A stretch of 64,000 nt of DNA from the NCBI RefSeq assembly GCF_022048975.1, contig NZ_JAKMHX010000022.1, positions 62,001 to 126,000 of the forward strand, given 5' to 3'. The position numbers were made by a program, and so were the translations under genes. The number at the start of each line of letters is the position of its first letter. Position 1 is the first letter of the stretch. The notes beneath the pieces are model-generated. The model ran no database searches and was not told the DNA's origin. It saw only the letters and a program-made list of their open reading frames with translations. The stretch comes from Sporosarcina cyprini (GTDB lineage: Bacteria > Bacillota > Bacilli > Bacillales_A > Planococcaceae). Of the stretch, positions 1 through 10,529 are shown one piece after another.

Positions 1-11
1 TTTTTTGACAT
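1..11 (-). CDS. 5' end of a gene cut by the window edge, possibly rpmG (ribosomal protein L33)
   Basis: Only the first codons (ATG TCA AAA AA, reading MSKK) lie inside the window. They follow AGGTGATAAA, a fair ribosome binding site, and a good promoter lies upstream. In Bacillus the gene after sigH is rpmG, then secE and nusG, so L33 is the likeliest identity. That rests on synteny, because too little coding sequence is present to test it. Confidence 0.35.
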
Positions 12-47
12 TTTATCACCTGTCAATGTTTGTCCATACCTTGGTAA

Positions 48-76
48 AGAGTATCATTTAAACTTTTCCATGTCAA
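48..76 (-). promoter_or_regulatory. Sigma-A type promoter downstream of sigH
   Basis: On the minus strand TTGACA (71-76) and TACTCT (48-53) are separated by exactly 17 bp. The promoter lies between the sigH stop and the gene cut at the window edge, so it probably drives that gene (rpmG/secE/nusG region) separately from sigH. Confidence 0.6.
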
Positions 77-117
77 CACACTGGTAAATGTCTTACAGCA
101 ACATAAACTTCATTCCA

Positions 118-777
118 TCAGCGGATCGGCTCCAGTTGCATATGGCGCTCCAGCTTACGTTTAATGCGCTGAAGGGCATTGTCAACCGACTTCACTTGCC
201 GATTGAGCTCATCCGAAATTTCCTGATAAGTCTGGCCTTCCAAGTAGAGCGTCAGCACTTGCTTTTCTAAACCGCTTAGGACTTTATTGATCTCATCTTC
301 CATATTCGAAAAATCCTCTTTGTGGATCATCAAATCTTCCGGATCGTCCAGTTCGGATCCGGCAATGACATCAAGCAATGTGCGGTCGGATTCCTCATCA
401 AAAACAGGCTTGTCCAGCGAAACAGACGTATTGAGCGGAATATGCTTCTGCCTTGTCGCAGTCTTAATCGCCGTAATGATCTGCCTCGTTATGCAAAGTT
501 CCGCAAATGCTTTGAACGAGCTAAGCCGATCTCCCTTAAAATCACGGATGGCTTTATACAGTCCGATCATGCCTTCCTGGATGATATCCTCACGGTCTCC
601 GCCCATCATGAAATATGAGCGCGCTTTCATTCTTACAAAAGGTTGGTATTTTGTAATTAAATAATCCAACCCATCTGTTCCCCCATCGTGAATGATCCCC
701 ACTAGCTCTTCATCGGTAAGTTCGGTGAAATCCGAGTTCCCCTCTTGCACAAATGTCTTTGCCACCAATACCCCCAC
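118..777 (-). CDS. sigH: RNA polymerase sigma factor SigH (sigma-30)
   Basis: About 219 aa, the family's usual length. Sigma region 2 is clear (DREDIIQEGMIGLYKAIRDF and FKAFAELCITRQIITAIKTA), as is a C-terminal region 4 helix-turn-helix (YQEISDELNR). SigH directs transition-state and early sporulation transcription in Bacillales. It is the last gene of the block that begins at ctsR. The start is uncertain: GTG at 777, TTG at 768 and GTG at 765 are in frame behind a G-rich stretch, and none has a clean ribosome site. Confidence 0.95.
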   Translation of the reverse strand: MGVLVAKTFVQEGNSDFTELTDEELVGIIHDGGTDGLDYLITKYQPFVRMKARSYFMMGGDREDIIQEGMIGLYKAIRDFKGDRLSSFKAFAELCITRQIITAIKTATRQKHIPLNTSVSLDKPVFDEESDRTLLDVIAGSELDDPEDLMIHKEDFSNMEDEINKVLSGLEKQVLTLYLEGQTYQEISDELNRQVKSVDNALQRIKRKLERHMQLEPIR

Positions 778-838
778 CCCCGAATCTTCGTTGCCATTTC
801 ACCAAGTATACCGTATGGAAAATTTTTGCGTCAACCGT

Positions 839-1354
839 TCATTTCAAACCGCGTCTCCACTTTTCAAATATTTCAGCAACTTCATCGGACAATTGGATCT
901 TTGAAAACGGCCGTTGGTCCTGGATATCCTTCACTTGTTTTGCAATCCGGTGATCAATATCATCCATCTCAATTTCTAGTTCTCTCGCGGATTTCCGTAG
1001 CGCCCCTTGAGCAAAAATAACCCACTGCTCCGTACGGTCTGAGGTGGCGACATGTATTTGCACACGCCGCCCGCTCAATTCCGCCACCAGTTTTTCGATG
1101 CGTTCATCCGCTGTTTCATTTTCCCGGGTGAAGATCACTTCGACATGATGTTTCAAATTTTTCTTTTCGATGCCAGGCACAAGATGGGCATCAAACAGGA
1201 CAATGACCCGCCATCCTGTATGGGCTTTATATTCTGCCATCCGTTCGATAAGACGGTCCCGCGCATCCGCGAGCCTCTCTTGTTTCAACGAACGGAGTTC
1301 CTGCCAAGCGCCGATTATATTGTAGCCGTCGACGAGCAATATATCTTTCTTCAT
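839..1354 (-). CDS. rae1: Ribosome-dependent mRNA endoribonuclease Rae1 (YacP), NYN/PIN-like domain
   Basis: 171 aa. The N-terminal LLVDGYNIIGAW carries the conserved first Asp of the NYN fold, and VIVLFDAHLVPG and ARENETADERIE-type acidic segments follow. In B. subtilis Rae1 (YacP) enters the ribosomal A site and cleaves certain mRNAs during translation. It lies between rlmB and sigH as in Bacillus. It starts 11 bp after the rlmB stop and lacks a strong ribosome site, which suggests translational coupling to rlmB. Confidence 0.9.
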   Translation of the reverse strand: MKKDILLVDGYNIIGAWQELRSLKQERLADARDRLIERMAEYKAHTGWRVIVLFDAHLVPGIEKKNLKHHVEVIFTRENETADERIEKLVAELSGRRVQIHVATSDRTEQWVIFAQGALRKSARELEIEMDDIDHRIAKQVKDIQDQRPFSKIQLSDEVAEIFEKWRRGLK

Positions 1355-1365
1355 AACATTTGCCG

Positions 1366-2109
1366 TTACGGCCGTCGTTTCCGCAGAACTTCATACATCA
1401 AGAGCGAAGCGGCGACCGATGCGTTGAGCGATGTAACATGTCCGACCATCGGCAAGGAATAAAGGAAATCGCATTTCTCCCTTAAAATCCGGGACATGCC
1501 TTTACCTTCACTGCCGATAATGATGGCAAGCGGCAGTGTGGCATCCATCGAACGATAATCTTGCGAACCGGAAGCATCAGTGCCTGCAATCCAAACACCG
1601 GATTTCTTTAAGTCTTCTACTGTCTGGGATAAATTGTTCACCCGTACGACCGGAATATGTTCAATGGCTCCAGTTGAAGCTTTCGCCACAATTCCCGTTA
1701 ATCCGACAGATCTTCTTTTAGGAATGATCACTCCATGGACGCCAGTCGCATCGGCAGTCCGGAGGATCGACCCTAAATTATGCGGGTCTTCCAATTCATC
1801 CAGAATAAGAAAAAACGGATCTTCCTGACGCGCCTTCGCCCTCTCGAATAGCTCTGGGAGTTCAGCGTACCGGTAAGCGGCGACCGATGCGATGATTCCT
1901 TGGTGATTCATTTCCAGCATCGTATCCAGCTTCCGTTTCGGAACCTCCTGAATGACGATACCTGAACGTTTTGCCAGTGAAATGATTTCCCCAATGCTCT
2001 TTTTGTTCAAGCCTTCCGCAATCCAAATTTTGTTCAATTCTCTGCCGGATCGCAAAGCTTCCGCCACGGGATTTTTGCCTCCGATCAGTTCAGCTTCATG
2101 CGTTGTCAA
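1366..2109 (-). CDS. rlmB: 23S rRNA (guanosine-2251-2'-O)-methyltransferase RlmB
   Basis: 247 aa SpoU/TrmH-family SPOUT methyltransferase. The substrate-binding N-terminal domain ([15 protein letters not shown]) is followed by the catalytic knot, with motif 1 near [20 protein letters not shown], motif 2 [10 protein letters not shown] and motif 3 [17 protein letters not shown]. It methylates G2251 in the peptidyl-transferase P loop. The start is TTG, with GGAGGAGG 7 bp upstream, and overlaps the mrnC stop as TTGA, so the two genes are translationally coupled. Confidence 0.95.
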   Translation of the reverse strand: MTTHEAELIGGKNPVAEALRSGRELNKIWIAEGLNKKSIGEIISLAKRSGIVIQEVPKRKLDTMLEMNHQGIIASVAAYRYAELPELFERAKARQEDPFFLILDELEDPHNLGSILRTADATGVHGVIIPKRRSVGLTGIVAKASTGAIEHIPVVRVNNLSQTVEDLKKSGVWIAGTDASGSQDYRSMDATLPLAIIIGSEGKGMSRILREKCDFLYSLPMVGHVTSLNASVAASLLMYEVLRKRRP

Positions 2110-2528
2110 AATGTGCCCTCCTCCTTTGGCTGCTCCACGAACTCAATCGATTCCCGAATGAATTCCGTGAGTCGCTCTGCTCTTCCAAGCAAGTATAGAT
2201 ATCCGACCACCGCTTCAAACCCCGAACTATAGTTGTACGTAATAACATCTGTATGTTTAGGCACAGAGCCTGATTTTGCATTGCGTCCGCGGCGGAGGAC
2301 TCCTTCTTCCTCCTCTGTCAGAAAACCGGATTGCTGCAGCATTTTGATTGCCGCAGCCTGCGCCTTTGCAGAAACATACTTGGTCGCCTCTTTATGGAGG
2401 GTGTTCGGCTTCACCTTTCCTGAGCGCAGCAGATGCTCTCGGACTGCCTGCTCGTAAACCGCATCCCCCATATAGGCGAGCGCCAGCGCATTCATCTGTT
2501 TGACATCGATATCACGCAGACTATACAT
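2106..2528 (-). CDS. mrnC: Mini-ribonuclease 3 (23S rRNA maturation)
   Basis: About 140 aa. An RNase III catalytic domain without a double-stranded-RNA-binding domain: [20 protein letters not shown] matches the signature, followed by RRGRNAKSG and [13 protein letters not shown]. Mini-III trims the 23S rRNA precursor in Bacillus. I place the start at the ATG at 2526-2528 behind GAGGGTGA rather than the upstream TTG, which lacks a ribosome site. It lies 5 bp after cysS and overlaps rlmB by 3 bp. Confidence 0.93.
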   Translation of the reverse strand: MYSLRDIDVKQMNALALAYMGDAVYEQAVREHLLRSGKVKPNTLHKEATKYVSAKAQAAAIKMLQQSGFLTEEEEGVLRRGRNAKSGSVPKHTDVITYNYSSGFEAVVGYLYLLGRAERLTEFIRESIEFVEQPKEEGTF

Positions 2529-2533
2529 GGCGG

Positions 2534-3934
2534 TCACCCTCTTTTCCAACGGGTGCCTTGCGCCGTATCTTCCAACAAAATGCCCTGCCCCTTCAGCTCT
2601 TCCCGGATTTCATCAGCTCTGGCAAAATTACGTTCCCGTCTCGCTGTCAGCCGCTCCTCGATCAAGGCTTCAATCTCATCATCGAGCAACTCTCCTTCGC
2701 TTTGGAACGGAAGTCCAAGAACGCCCATCAGTCGGTCGAAGGTTTCGATAAAATATGACAAGACTTGCACTTGCGTATTCTCTTCTAGCAAATATACATT
2801 GGCCAACTTGACGAGATCAAAGATGGCTGCCATTGCATTTGCCGTATTAAAATCGTCATCCATCGCTGTTTCAAAGGCACGCACGAGTTCATCCACTTTG
2901 TGAATCCAAATATCATGTTGATCACCGAGATCCGCAGACGTTTCCAGGCGGTAATTCAAGTTGCTGTAAGCAGTCCGTATACGCTCCAATGCGTTTTTCG
3001 CACTCTCCACAAGATCCTGCGAGAAGTTGACAGGATGTCTGTAATGGACAGACAGCATGAAGAAGCGGAGCACCTGAGGATCGATCTGCTTCCGGATATC
3101 ATTCACAAGAATGAAGTTTCCGAGCGACTTCGACATTTTTTCATTGTCGATATTAATATAGCCATTGTGCATCCAATACCGCGCAAATTCTTTTCCTGTC
3201 ATCGCTTCCGACTGGGCAATTTCATTCTCATGATGAGGGAATGCCAAGTCCTGTCCTCCAGCATGGATATCAATCGTGTCTCCGAGATGCTCCCTTGCCA
3301 TGACGGAGCATTCGATATGCCAGCCTGGACGCCCTGGACCCCAAGGGCTATCCCATGCAATTTCTCCTTCTTTTGCCGATTTCCACAGAGCAAAATCAAG
3401 AGCATTTTCTTTTATGGCACTTTCTTCAATTCGGGCACCGACTTTCAATTCATCGATTGATTGATGGGACAGTTTGCCGTAATTATCGAATTTCCGTGTT
3501 CGGTAATATACATCACCATGAGATTCATAAGCAAATCCTTTGTCGATCAACACTTCGATAAATGCAATGATATCCTCAATATGCTCCGTCACTCGCGGAT
3601 GAATATCTGCCTTTTCACATCCAAGCGCTCCTACATCCTCGAAATAGGCATTAATAAAGCGGGCGGTCAGTTCCCCTACTTCTTCGCCAAGCTCATTTGC
3701 AGTCCGGATGATTTTATCATCGACATCCGTAAAATTTGAGACGTAAGTGACATCATAGCCCCGATATTCAAGATAGCGGCGGACCGTATCAAAGACGATA
3801 ACCGGCCGGGCATTTCCAATATGGATATAGTTGTATACGGTCGGTCCGCACACATACATCTTGACCTTTCCTTCTTCCATTGGAATGAAAGGTTCCTTTT
3901 TCCGCGTCAGCGTATTATAAATTTGTATGCTCAT
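2534..3934 (-). CDS. cysS: Cysteinyl-tRNA synthetase
   Basis: 466 aa class I synthetase. HIGH motif in [16 protein letters not shown] near residue 30, zinc-ligand Cys in WHIECSVMA plus HHENE, and KMSKS motif in [11 protein letters not shown] near residue 265. It charges tRNA-Cys. The ATG at 3934 ([16 protein letters not shown]) aligns with the family start and has an ERBS-like GGAGGAGAA upstream; an upstream in-frame ATG would add 11 unconserved residues. It overlaps the cysE 3' end by 20 bp. The pair is a Cys T-box operon as in B. subtilis. Confidence 0.96.
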   Translation of the reverse strand: MSIQIYNTLTRKKEPFIPMEEGKVKMYVCGPTVYNYIHIGNARPVIVFDTVRRYLEYRGYDVTYVSNFTDVDDKIIRTANELGEEVGELTARFINAYFEDVGALGCEKADIHPRVTEHIEDIIAFIEVLIDKGFAYESHGDVYYRTRKFDNYGKLSHQSIDELKVGARIEESAIKENALDFALWKSAKEGEIAWDSPWGPGRPGWHIECSVMAREHLGDTIDIHAGGQDLAFPHHENEIAQSEAMTGKEFARYWMHNGYINIDNEKMSKSLGNFILVNDIRKQIDPQVLRFFMLSVHYRHPVNFSQDLVESAKNALERIRTAYSNLNYRLETSADLGDQHDIWIHKVDELVRAFETAMDDDFNTANAMAAIFDLVKLANVYLLEENTQVQVLSYFIETFDRLMGVLGLPFQSEGELLDDEIEALIEERLTARRERNFARADEIREELKGQGILLEDTAQGTRWKRG

Positions 3935-4583
3935 GTCGTTCTCCTCCCATTTTTTCCAGCTCCGCAAGACGGCTTTTTAATTGTGCGATTTCTCGTTTCA
4001 TTTGATCACACGTCTCTTCGACAGGATCAGGCATTTTATGATGATCTAATTTTTCTTTTACACGCACACCGTTGGTGATGACCACTTTCCCTGGTATCCC
4101 GACAACCGTTGAATCAGGCGGTACGTCCTTCAAAACGACAGATCCGGCTCCGACCTTACTGTTCTCACCGATTGTAATGGAACCAAGCACTTTCGCTCCT
4201 GAAGCGACAAGCACATTGTTATGCAGTGTCGGATGGCGCTTTCCTTTTTCCTTGCCGGTACCGCCAAGCGTCACCCCTTGATAGAGCGTAACATCGTCGC
4301 CAATTTCACAAGTTTCGCCGATCACGATGCCCATCCCATGGTCAATGAACAAGCGTCTGCCAATTACGGCACCCGGGTGAATTTCAATTCCCGTGAAAAA
4401 TCGGCTGACCTGAGATACGACACGCGCCAAAAACAAAAATTTTCTTTTATACAAGGCATGCGCAAATCGATGCGCCCAAATGGCATGGAGGCCAGAATAC
4501 GTCAACACGACTTCGATTGTACTGCGCGCTGCCGGGTCCTGTTCAAAGATACACCGGATATCCTCTCTCATCCTCTTGAACAA
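3915..4583 (-). CDS. cysE: Serine O-acetyltransferase
   Basis: 222 aa left-handed beta-helix (hexapeptide) acyltransferase: [35 protein letters not shown] and later hexapeptide turns. It makes O-acetylserine, the first step of cysteine synthesis. I chose TTG at 4581-4583, preceded by GGAGGG at 7 bp, because [10 protein letters not shown] then aligns with the B. subtilis start. The ATG 15 bp upstream has no ribosome site and itself overlaps the GGAGGG. Expression should be set by the upstream T-box. Confidence 0.95.
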   Translation of the reverse strand: MFKRMREDIRCIFEQDPAARSTIEVVLTYSGLHAIWAHRFAHALYKRKFLFLARVVSQVSRFFTGIEIHPGAVIGRRLFIDHGMGIVIGETCEIGDDVTLYQGVTLGGTGKEKGKRHPTLHNNVLVASGAKVLGSITIGENSKVGAGSVVLKDVPPDSTVVGIPGKVVITNGVRVKEKLDHHKMPDPVEETCDQMKREIAQLKSRLAELEKMGGERHEHTNL

Positions 4584-4751
4584 TGTAGATCCCTCCATAC
4601 TTTCTAACTATTTTTCATACACAATGGCAATCGAACCGAGGCATTGGCAGGGAACAACAGCAAAGAGCCGGCACTTAAAATAGAGCTTTTCCATCCGAAA
4701 CACTGGAAATGCATCATGTTTAATCCTGCCTCCACCCAGAATCCGCCAAAT

Positions 4752-4985
4752 AAAAAAATGCGCCCCTGTCCGTAATTAGACAGAGACGCATGATCTGCGC
4801 GGTTCCACTCTTCTTGGAAGTTCAACCTTCCCGCTTAAAGCCTTTAACGCAGGCATACGTCCGGCCTACTGTAAGTTCGGCGCGGCACTCAAGGGGGCAT
4901 TTCTACAATACAGCGGCCTGGATCACTTTCAGCCGGTGATGATCCTCTCTGTAAAGCATGTATCGTGTACTTCTCCCTATCAACG
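4752..4985 (-). promoter_or_regulatory. Cysteine T-box leader of cysE-cysS
   Basis: On the minus strand a stem I with AGAGAG and CACCGGCTGAAAGTGATCC is followed by a specifier loop GAAATGCCCCCTTGAGTG with UGC (Cys) at 4897-4899. The T-box AGAGTGGAACCGCG lies at 4797-4810. A strong terminator follows (stem 4759-4791, ATGCGTCTCTGTC pairing with GACAGGGGCGCAT, then seven Ts to 4752). Uncharged tRNA-Cys should stabilise the antiterminator and turn on cysE-cysS. Confidence 0.93.
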
Positions 4986-5065
4986 CTTTTATCGTTCGGA
5001 ATACATTGTATGTCAATTGTACACAGACTATCAGGAAAGTCAATTCATTAATCTGCCTGTGAAGT

Positions 5066-6523
5066 TTAAATAAATTTTGCAACCCGGCTAAGCGTTTTCT
5101 CTTTGCCGATCAGCGCAATGGACTCTGGAAGTTCCGGGCCGTGCATTTGGCCTGTCGCCACAACACGAATCGGCATGAAAAGGTTCTTGCCTTTATGTCC
5201 TGTTTCTTTTTGCACCGCTTTAATAGCTGCCTTAATCGAATCTGCATCAAATGATTCCAGTTCTGACAGTTGTTTATGGAAAGACGCCATCACTTCCGGC
5301 ACTTGCTCCCCAGCTAATACTTCTTTGGATTGTTCATCATATTCCACTTCATCCGTGAAGAACTGGGCGGTCAATTCTACAATCTCCGCTCCATAGCTCA
5401 GCTGTGTATGGTAAAGCGCGATCAGGTCATGGACCCACGCACGCTGGTCGTCCGTCATGTTTTCAGAAATACGCCCAGCTGCTTGCAAATGCGGCAAGGT
5501 TAGCTCAATCACTTCTTCCAAGCTGCGTTTTTTCACATATTGATTGTTCATCCAAGTCAACTTTTGCTTATCGAACATGGATGGAGATTTAGATAAGCGG
5601 CTTTCGTCAAACAGCTTCACCAGCTCATCATGAGTAAAGATTTCCTCTTCCCCGCCCGGAGACCAGCCGAGCAGCGCAAAGAAGTTGAACATCGCATCAG
5701 GCAAATAGCCAAGGTCTTTATATTGAGAAATGAATTGGATGATCGACTCGTCACGTTTCGACAGCTTTTTCCGATCTTCATTCACAATCAATGTCATATG
5801 GCCGAAGCGAGGATATTCCCAGCCGAACACATCATAGATCATCAATTGCTTTGGTGTATTAGTCAAATGCTCTTCTCCGCGGAATACATGGGAGATTTTC
5901 ATCAGATGATCATCGATGACCACCGCAAAATTGTACGTTGGAATCCCGTTCGCTTTGACGAGCACCCAATCGCCCACATCTTTGGACTCAAATGCCACCT
6001 TGCCGCGAACCATATCATCCACTTCGTACGTTACATTTTCAGGAACCCTCATGCGAATTGTATATGGCATGCCGGACGCTTCCTTTTCAGCTACTTCCTC
6101 AGCAGTCAAATGGCGGCAAGTGCCCGCATACATAGGAGCTGCAATTCCGGACGCTTTCTGTCTTTCCCGCTCCGCCTCCAGCTCTTCCGTTGTGCAGAAA
6201 CATTTATAGGCATGACCCTTTTCAAGCATTTCCTTCGCATATTCTGTATAGATATCCAAGCGTTCCATCTGGCGGTACGGACCATATGGCCCACCCACAT
6301 CAACGGATTCATCATGATGGATGCCCAGCCACTTCAAGTTATCAAGCTGTGACAATTCACCCGCTTCAATATTCCGTCCTGTATCCGTATCCTCGATTCG
6401 GATTATGAACTTCCCTCCGTGGTGTCGGGCGAATAAATAGTTGAATAACGCTGTCCGGGCACCGCCGATATGCAAATGGCCTGTCGGGCTCGGCGCGTAA
6501 CGTACGCGTACTTCTGTTGACAT
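5066..6523 (-). CDS. gltX: Glutamyl-tRNA synthetase
   Basis: 485 aa class I synthetase. HIGH signature in [18 protein letters not shown] at the N-terminus and KMSKS-type [12 protein letters not shown] near residue 250; the C-terminal anticodon-binding part ends with [16 protein letters not shown]. In Bacillales this enzyme also charges tRNA-Gln for later amidation. The start ATG at 6521-6523 follows GGAGATGGACTCATT; an upstream ATG adds seven residues without support. Confidence 0.96.
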   Translation of the reverse strand: MSTEVRVRYAPSPTGHLHIGGARTALFNYLFARHHGGKFIIRIEDTDTGRNIEAGELSQLDNLKWLGIHHDESVDVGGPYGPYRQMERLDIYTEYAKEMLEKGHAYKCFCTTEELEAERERQKASGIAAPMYAGTCRHLTAEEVAEKEASGMPYTIRMRVPENVTYEVDDMVRGKVAFESKDVGDWVLVKANGIPTYNFAVVIDDHLMKISHVFRGEEHLTNTPKQLMIYDVFGWEYPRFGHMTLIVNEDRKKLSKRDESIIQFISQYKDLGYLPDAMFNFFALLGWSPGGEEEIFTHDELVKLFDESRLSKSPSMFDKQKLTWMNNQYVKKRSLEEVIELTLPHLQAAGRISENMTDDQRAWVHDLIALYHTQLSYGAEIVELTAQFFTDEVEYDEQSKEVLAGEQVPEVMASFHKQLSELESFDADSIKAAIKAVQKETGHKGKNLFMPIRVVATGQMHGPELPESIALIGKEKTLSRVAKFI

Positions 6524-6597
6524 AATGAGTCCATCTCCGTTCATTTATAAGTATTTCCTGTGTCATTTTACCATTGTGGCAATCAATTTGAAAGGTG

Positions 6598-7074
6598 TCA
6601 TTCCTTGACAAGAAGAATGGTCGCCATGGAGGCAATCCCTTCTTCCCTTCCAGTGAAGCCCAACTTTTCTGTAGTCGTCGCTTTGACATTCACTTGCGAT
6701 ACATCCGCTTTCAGCAACTCCGCCACACGCTGCTGGATTTCACCGATATACGGTGCCATCTTCGGACGCTGCGCAATAATTGTGCAGTCGATATTTCCAA
6801 GCTTATATCCGCGTCCTTCGACGAGCTCCCAGATCTTTTCAAGCAAAACAGCGGAATCCGCATCTTTAAACTCCGCATCCGTATCAGGGAAATGCCGTCC
6901 GATATCCCCTTCGCCAATCGCTCCGAGTGCTGCATCAGTAATCGTATGTAATAGTACATCCGCGTCCGAATGCCCTGTTAGCCCTTTTTCATGTGGAATC
7001 GTCACGCCTCCAATAATTAGCGGCCGTCCTTCCGCGAACTCATGCACGTCAAAACCTTGTCCAACTCGAATCAT
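6598..7074 (-). CDS. ispF: 2-C-methyl-D-erythritol 2,4-cyclodiphosphate synthase
   Basis: 158 aa, the usual family length. The metal-binding motif GFDVHEF is at the N-terminus, then [19 protein letters not shown]. It catalyses the cyclisation step of the MEP isoprenoid pathway. The real start is one of two adjacent ATGs (7077 or 7074) behind AGGAGG; I take the second for better spacing. It follows ispD by about 10 bp, so the two consecutive MEP genes are co-transcribed. Confidence 0.95.
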   Translation of the reverse strand: MIRVGQGFDVHEFAEGRPLIIGGVTIPHEKGLTGHSDADVLLHTITDAALGAIGEGDIGRHFPDTDAEFKDADSAVLLEKIWELVEGRGYKLGNIDCTIIAQRPKMAPYIGEIQQRVAELLKADVSQVNVKATTTEKLGFTGREEGIASMATILLVKE

Positions 7075-7084
7075 CATAATCCTC

Positions 7085-7765
7085 CTACTGTCTGCGTGAT
7101 AAAAAGATCTCGCCGAAGACAAGATCCTCTTTCGTCGTCATTTTCACATTATCGTAAGTACTCTCCACTACTCTGATCGGATGTCCGAGCCTTTCCACAA
7201 GCATGGATTCATCGGTTCCAAGGAACCCTTCTGCTTCCGCTTTTTCGGATGCCTCCGACAGCACCTCATATCGGAAAGCCTGCGGAGTCTGGATGATCCA
7301 AAGACGGTCCCGATCCACCGTTTCCTCTACTATACCATCTGATGCCATTTTCATCGTATCCTTCGCTTGGACGCCGGCAATGGCAGCTCCATGAGTCTCC
7401 GCATTTTCAACGAGGCGGTGTATCACATCTCGGTGTATGAATGGCCTAGCAGCATCATGGACCAGAACAATGCCCCCGGTCTGATGCGCTTGGATGCAGG
7501 CGGCGACACTCTGCTGCCGCTCGCCGCCTCCATCAACCAGCTGATTTGCTTTGGTAATCCCGAACTGGCTAAGCAATCCTTTAATTTCATTTCTTTCGTC
7601 AGGACGGATAGCCAAAATAATCTGCTCACAAGCGGGATCCTGTTCAAACACATCCAAAGTATGAATTAATATTGGCTTATCGCCCAGCTCAAGAAAAAGC
7701 TTATTTCGACCTGCACCCATCCGCTTGCCGCTTCCGGCTGCAGGGATCATCACTGTATATTTCAC
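7085..7765 (-). CDS. ispD: 2-C-methyl-D-erythritol 4-phosphate cytidylyltransferase
   Basis: 226 aa nucleotidyltransferase. N-terminal [21 protein letters not shown] is the CTP-binding signature; [10 protein letters not shown] and the late TDDESM-type segment ([13 protein letters not shown]) support IspD. It makes CDP-methylerythritol. The start is GTG, sharing one base with the TAG stop of yacL (TAGTG), so translation is coupled. Confidence 0.94.
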   Translation of the reverse strand: MKYTVMIPAAGSGKRMGAGRNKLFLELGDKPILIHTLDVFEQDPACEQIILAIRPDERNEIKGLLSQFGITKANQLVDGGGERQQSVAACIQAHQTGGIVLVHDAARPFIHRDVIHRLVENAETHGAAIAGVQAKDTMKMASDGIVEETVDRDRLWIIQTPQAFRYEVLSEASEKAEAEGFLGTDESMLVERLGHPIRVVESTYDNVKMTTKEDLVFGEIFLSRRQ

Positions 7766-8889
7766 TAACTACCCCATCTTTCCAATTTCCGGCCGTTTGT
7801 ATCTGATTTTCCGTTTTTCGGCTTGGCAAAAATCATCCGGCCTGCCGATGTTTGCAGCACGCTTGTCACTACAACATCGATTGTATTGCCGATATGCGTT
7901 TTTCCCTCTTCGATGACAATCATTGTACCATCATCCAAATAAGCGACCCCTTGATTATGCTCCTTGCCATCTTTAATGACAGCGACATGCATTTCTTCTC
8001 CAGGAATGACAACGGGCTTCACCGCATTAGCCAGATCATTAATATTCAATACGGATACACCGTGAAGATCCGCTACTTTATTCAAATTAAAATCATTTGT
8101 AACAACAAGTCCATTCATGCTTTTCGCCAGGCGGACAAGCTTGAGATCCACTTCCGCTACGTCCGCGAAGTCTTCATCGGTAATTAGAATTTGAGGCCCT
8201 TCTTCCGTCTGCAGACGCTTCAAAACGTCTAGACCCCGTCTTCCTTTCGTACGCTTTAACGTATCGGAGGAATCTGCGATATGCTGTAATTCCGTAAGGA
8301 CAAACTGAGGTACGACCAAGATCCCCTCCAGGAATCCAGTCGATGCAATATCTGCTACTCGGCCATCAATGATGACACTCGTATCTAAAATTTTATTCAG
8401 GCTATCCTTAGGACGGGCAGCTTCACCCCCGTCTTTTTTCTTTGGACCGCTGTTGCGGATGGATACCATGGCATTAATAAACTCTTCCCGCTTTTTAAAA
8501 CCCACTTGGAAGCCGAGATATCCGAGCAATATAGAAAGCAGGACAGGAAGAATGGATGTAATGACCGGTATTTCAACACTGCTGAGGCCGAAGCTCACGA
8601 GGAAAGCGACACTCAACCCAACCATTAGCCCGACGGTTCCAAATAACAGATCAAAAATCGGTGCCTTCAATAGTAGATCTTCCATCCACTTGATGAAATT
8701 CACAATGGGTTCAGTTAGAAAGATGCTTAGTAAATATAAAACAATAGCGCCAAGTACAGCTGCCACATAAGGGTTATCGATCATCGGTCTAGACGTGAAG
8801 GAAAAAAGGGAAAATAAATGCGGTAAAAACAAGACGCCGAGCGTGCCGCCGATCAGTAAAAAACCGACTTGGACAACTCTTTTTAACAT
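7765..8889 (-). CDS. Membrane-anchored PIN-TRAM domain protein YacL
   Basis: 374 aa. About four N-terminal membrane segments (residues 1-130) are followed by a PIN nuclease-like domain with acidic residues in ILDTSVIIDGRVADI, VLTELQHIAD and VVTNDFNLNKVA. A C-terminal TRAM domain (residues 290-360, MHVAVIKDGKEHNQGVAYLDDG) follows. It is conserved in this locus of Firmicutes; its substrate is not known to me. It has its own AGGAGGTG ribosome site after a 186-bp gap from radA. In Bacillus disA occupies that gap. Confidence 0.9.
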   Translation of the reverse strand: MLKRVVQVGFLLIGGTLGVLFLPHLFSLFSFTSRPMIDNPYVAAVLGAIVLYLLSIFLTEPIVNFIKWMEDLLLKAPIFDLLFGTVGLMVGLSVAFLVSFGLSSVEIPVITSILPVLLSILLGYLGFQVGFKKREEFINAMVSIRNSGPKKKDGGEAARPKDSLNKILDTSVIIDGRVADIASTGFLEGILVVPQFVLTELQHIADSSDTLKRTKGRRGLDVLKRLQTEEGPQILITDEDFADVAEVDLKLVRLAKSMNGLVVTNDFNLNKVADLHGVSVLNINDLANAVKPVVIPGEEMHVAVIKDGKEHNQGVAYLDDGTMIVIEEGKTHIGNTIDVVVTSVLQTSAGRMIFAKPKNGKSDTNGRKLERWGS

Positions 8890-9075
8890 AGGAACACCTC
8901 CTTTTATTAGTAAATACTATACACGTATTCAGTTAATTACGCTTTGATGAACACCCCATCTCCTCAAAAATAAACCTTTCCTATTAGACTTCATGACGCT
9001 TCAACAGGTTTCGACCTGAAACAGAATCAGTACATCTGTATCATTTCGGGCGTATGCCCCGGGCAGCCCTGCAAA

Positions 9076-10452
9076 TCAGGACTGTCCGAATGCGAGCTTC
9101 ATCGCGTCACCTATCGTTTCGACACCGACGACTTGAATCCCTGCCGGATAATCCCAGCCGCCCAAATTGGAGCTAGGAACGAAGGCACGCTCAAAGCCTA
9201 ATTTCGCCGCCTCTGTCACTCGCTGTTCAATGCGGGAAACCCTGCGGACTTCTCCGGTCAATCCCACTTCGCCGATAAAGCAATCCGTAACGCCGACCGA
9301 AAGATCCCGATAGCTGGATACAATGCTCATCAGTACCGCCAGGTCGATCGCTGGCTCATCCAGCTTGACGCCTCCTGCGACTTTAATATACGCATCTTGC
9401 GCTTGTAATAGCATTCCCATTCTCTTTTCCAAAACAGCCATGAGAAGGGAGACCCGATTTTGATCGAGTCCTGTCGCCATCCGTTTCGGATAATTAAAAC
9501 TCGACGGCGTAACAAGTGCTTGAATTTCCACCAGGATGGGCCTTGTCCCTTCCATGGAAGCGACAACAGTGGAACCAGCTCCACCTTGAGAACGTTCCCG
9601 CAAAAATAGTTCAGATGGATTCAGCACTTCTTTCAAACCGGATTGAAGCATTTCAAAAATGGCAATTTCGTTCGTTGAACCGAAACGGTTTTTTACACTG
9701 CGCAAAATCCGGTACGTATGATGACGCTCACCTTCAAAATAGAGAACGGTGTCCACCATATGCTCCAGCAGTCGCGGCCCTGCAATCTGCCCATCCTTCG
9801 TCACGTGCCCGACGATGAAAATGGCGATATTCTGCGTCTTGGCAATCCGCATCAATTCCGCGGTACATTCTCTCACCTGGGAGACACTTCCCGGCGCAGA
9901 CGTCACTTCCGGATGGTGGATCGTCTGAATGGAATCCGCAATGACGAGCTGAGGCTTCACTTCAGCAATCGTCTCATGTATTTTACCCAAATCCGTCTCT
10001 GCGTAAATATAAAGTTCGTCTGATATGACACCTAATCGTTCAGCACGGAGCTTCGTCTGCCGGATCGATTCCTCACCCGAAATATAGAGGACTCGCTGGC
10101 CTTTATTCGCCAAGAGCGAGGAGACTTGTAGGAGCAATGTCGATTTACCGATCCCCGGGTCCCCGCCGATCAAAATGAGGGAGCCTGGCACAATGCCTCC
10201 TCCAAGCACACGATTCAACTCATCAAGGTCCGTATCGACCCTCGGCTCCTGAATCGTTTCAATTGAATTGATCGGCACCGCTTTACTAAGAATGCTAGTT
10301 GAATGCTGAAATGCGCCACGTGGCCCTTTTTGAACAATCTCAACTTCCTCATCCATCGTATTCCATTCCCCGCAGCCCGGGCATCGTCCCATCCATTTAG
10401 GGGACTCATAGCCACAAGACCTGCACATGAACTTCGTTTTCTTTTTAGCCAT
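9076..10452 (-). CDS. radA: DNA repair protein RadA (Sms)
   Basis: 458 aa. N-terminal C4 zinc finger (CRSCGYES and CPGCGEWN), RecA-like core with Walker [11 protein letters not shown] near residue 98, the RadA-specific [11 protein letters not shown] near 255, and a C-terminal Lon-like fold. It acts in recombination as a branch-migration helicase. The ATG at 10450-10452 follows GGAGGAACGA; an upstream ATG overlaps that site and is rejected. It follows clpC as in Bacillus. Confidence 0.96.
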   Translation of the reverse strand: MAKKKTKFMCRSCGYESPKWMGRCPGCGEWNTMDEEVEIVQKGPRGAFQHSTSILSKAVPINSIETIQEPRVDTDLDELNRVLGGGIVPGSLILIGGDPGIGKSTLLLQVSSLLANKGQRVLYISGEESIRQTKLRAERLGVISDELYIYAETDLGKIHETIAEVKPQLVIADSIQTIHHPEVTSAPGSVSQVRECTAELMRIAKTQNIAIFIVGHVTKDGQIAGPRLLEHMVDTVLYFEGERHHTYRILRSVKNRFGSTNEIAIFEMLQSGLKEVLNPSELFLRERSQGGAGSTVVASMEGTRPILVEIQALVTPSSFNYPKRMATGLDQNRVSLLMAVLEKRMGMLLQAQDAYIKVAGGVKLDEPAIDLAVLMSIVSSYRDLSVGVTDCFIGEVGLTGEVRRVSRIEQRVTEAAKLGFERAFVPSSNLGGWDYPAGIQVVGVETIGDAMKLAFGQS

Positions 10453-10529
10453 TCGTTCCTCCATATATACGAAAAAGACAGCCCTTTCCGCCGATTTATA
10501 GCTAGACGGAAGGGCTATCCTTTCTACTG

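Noticed and set aside
88..1462. Plus-strand ORFs opposite sigH, rae1 and rlmB
   Set aside because: They are shadows of well-matched genes and have no family features or ribosome sites.
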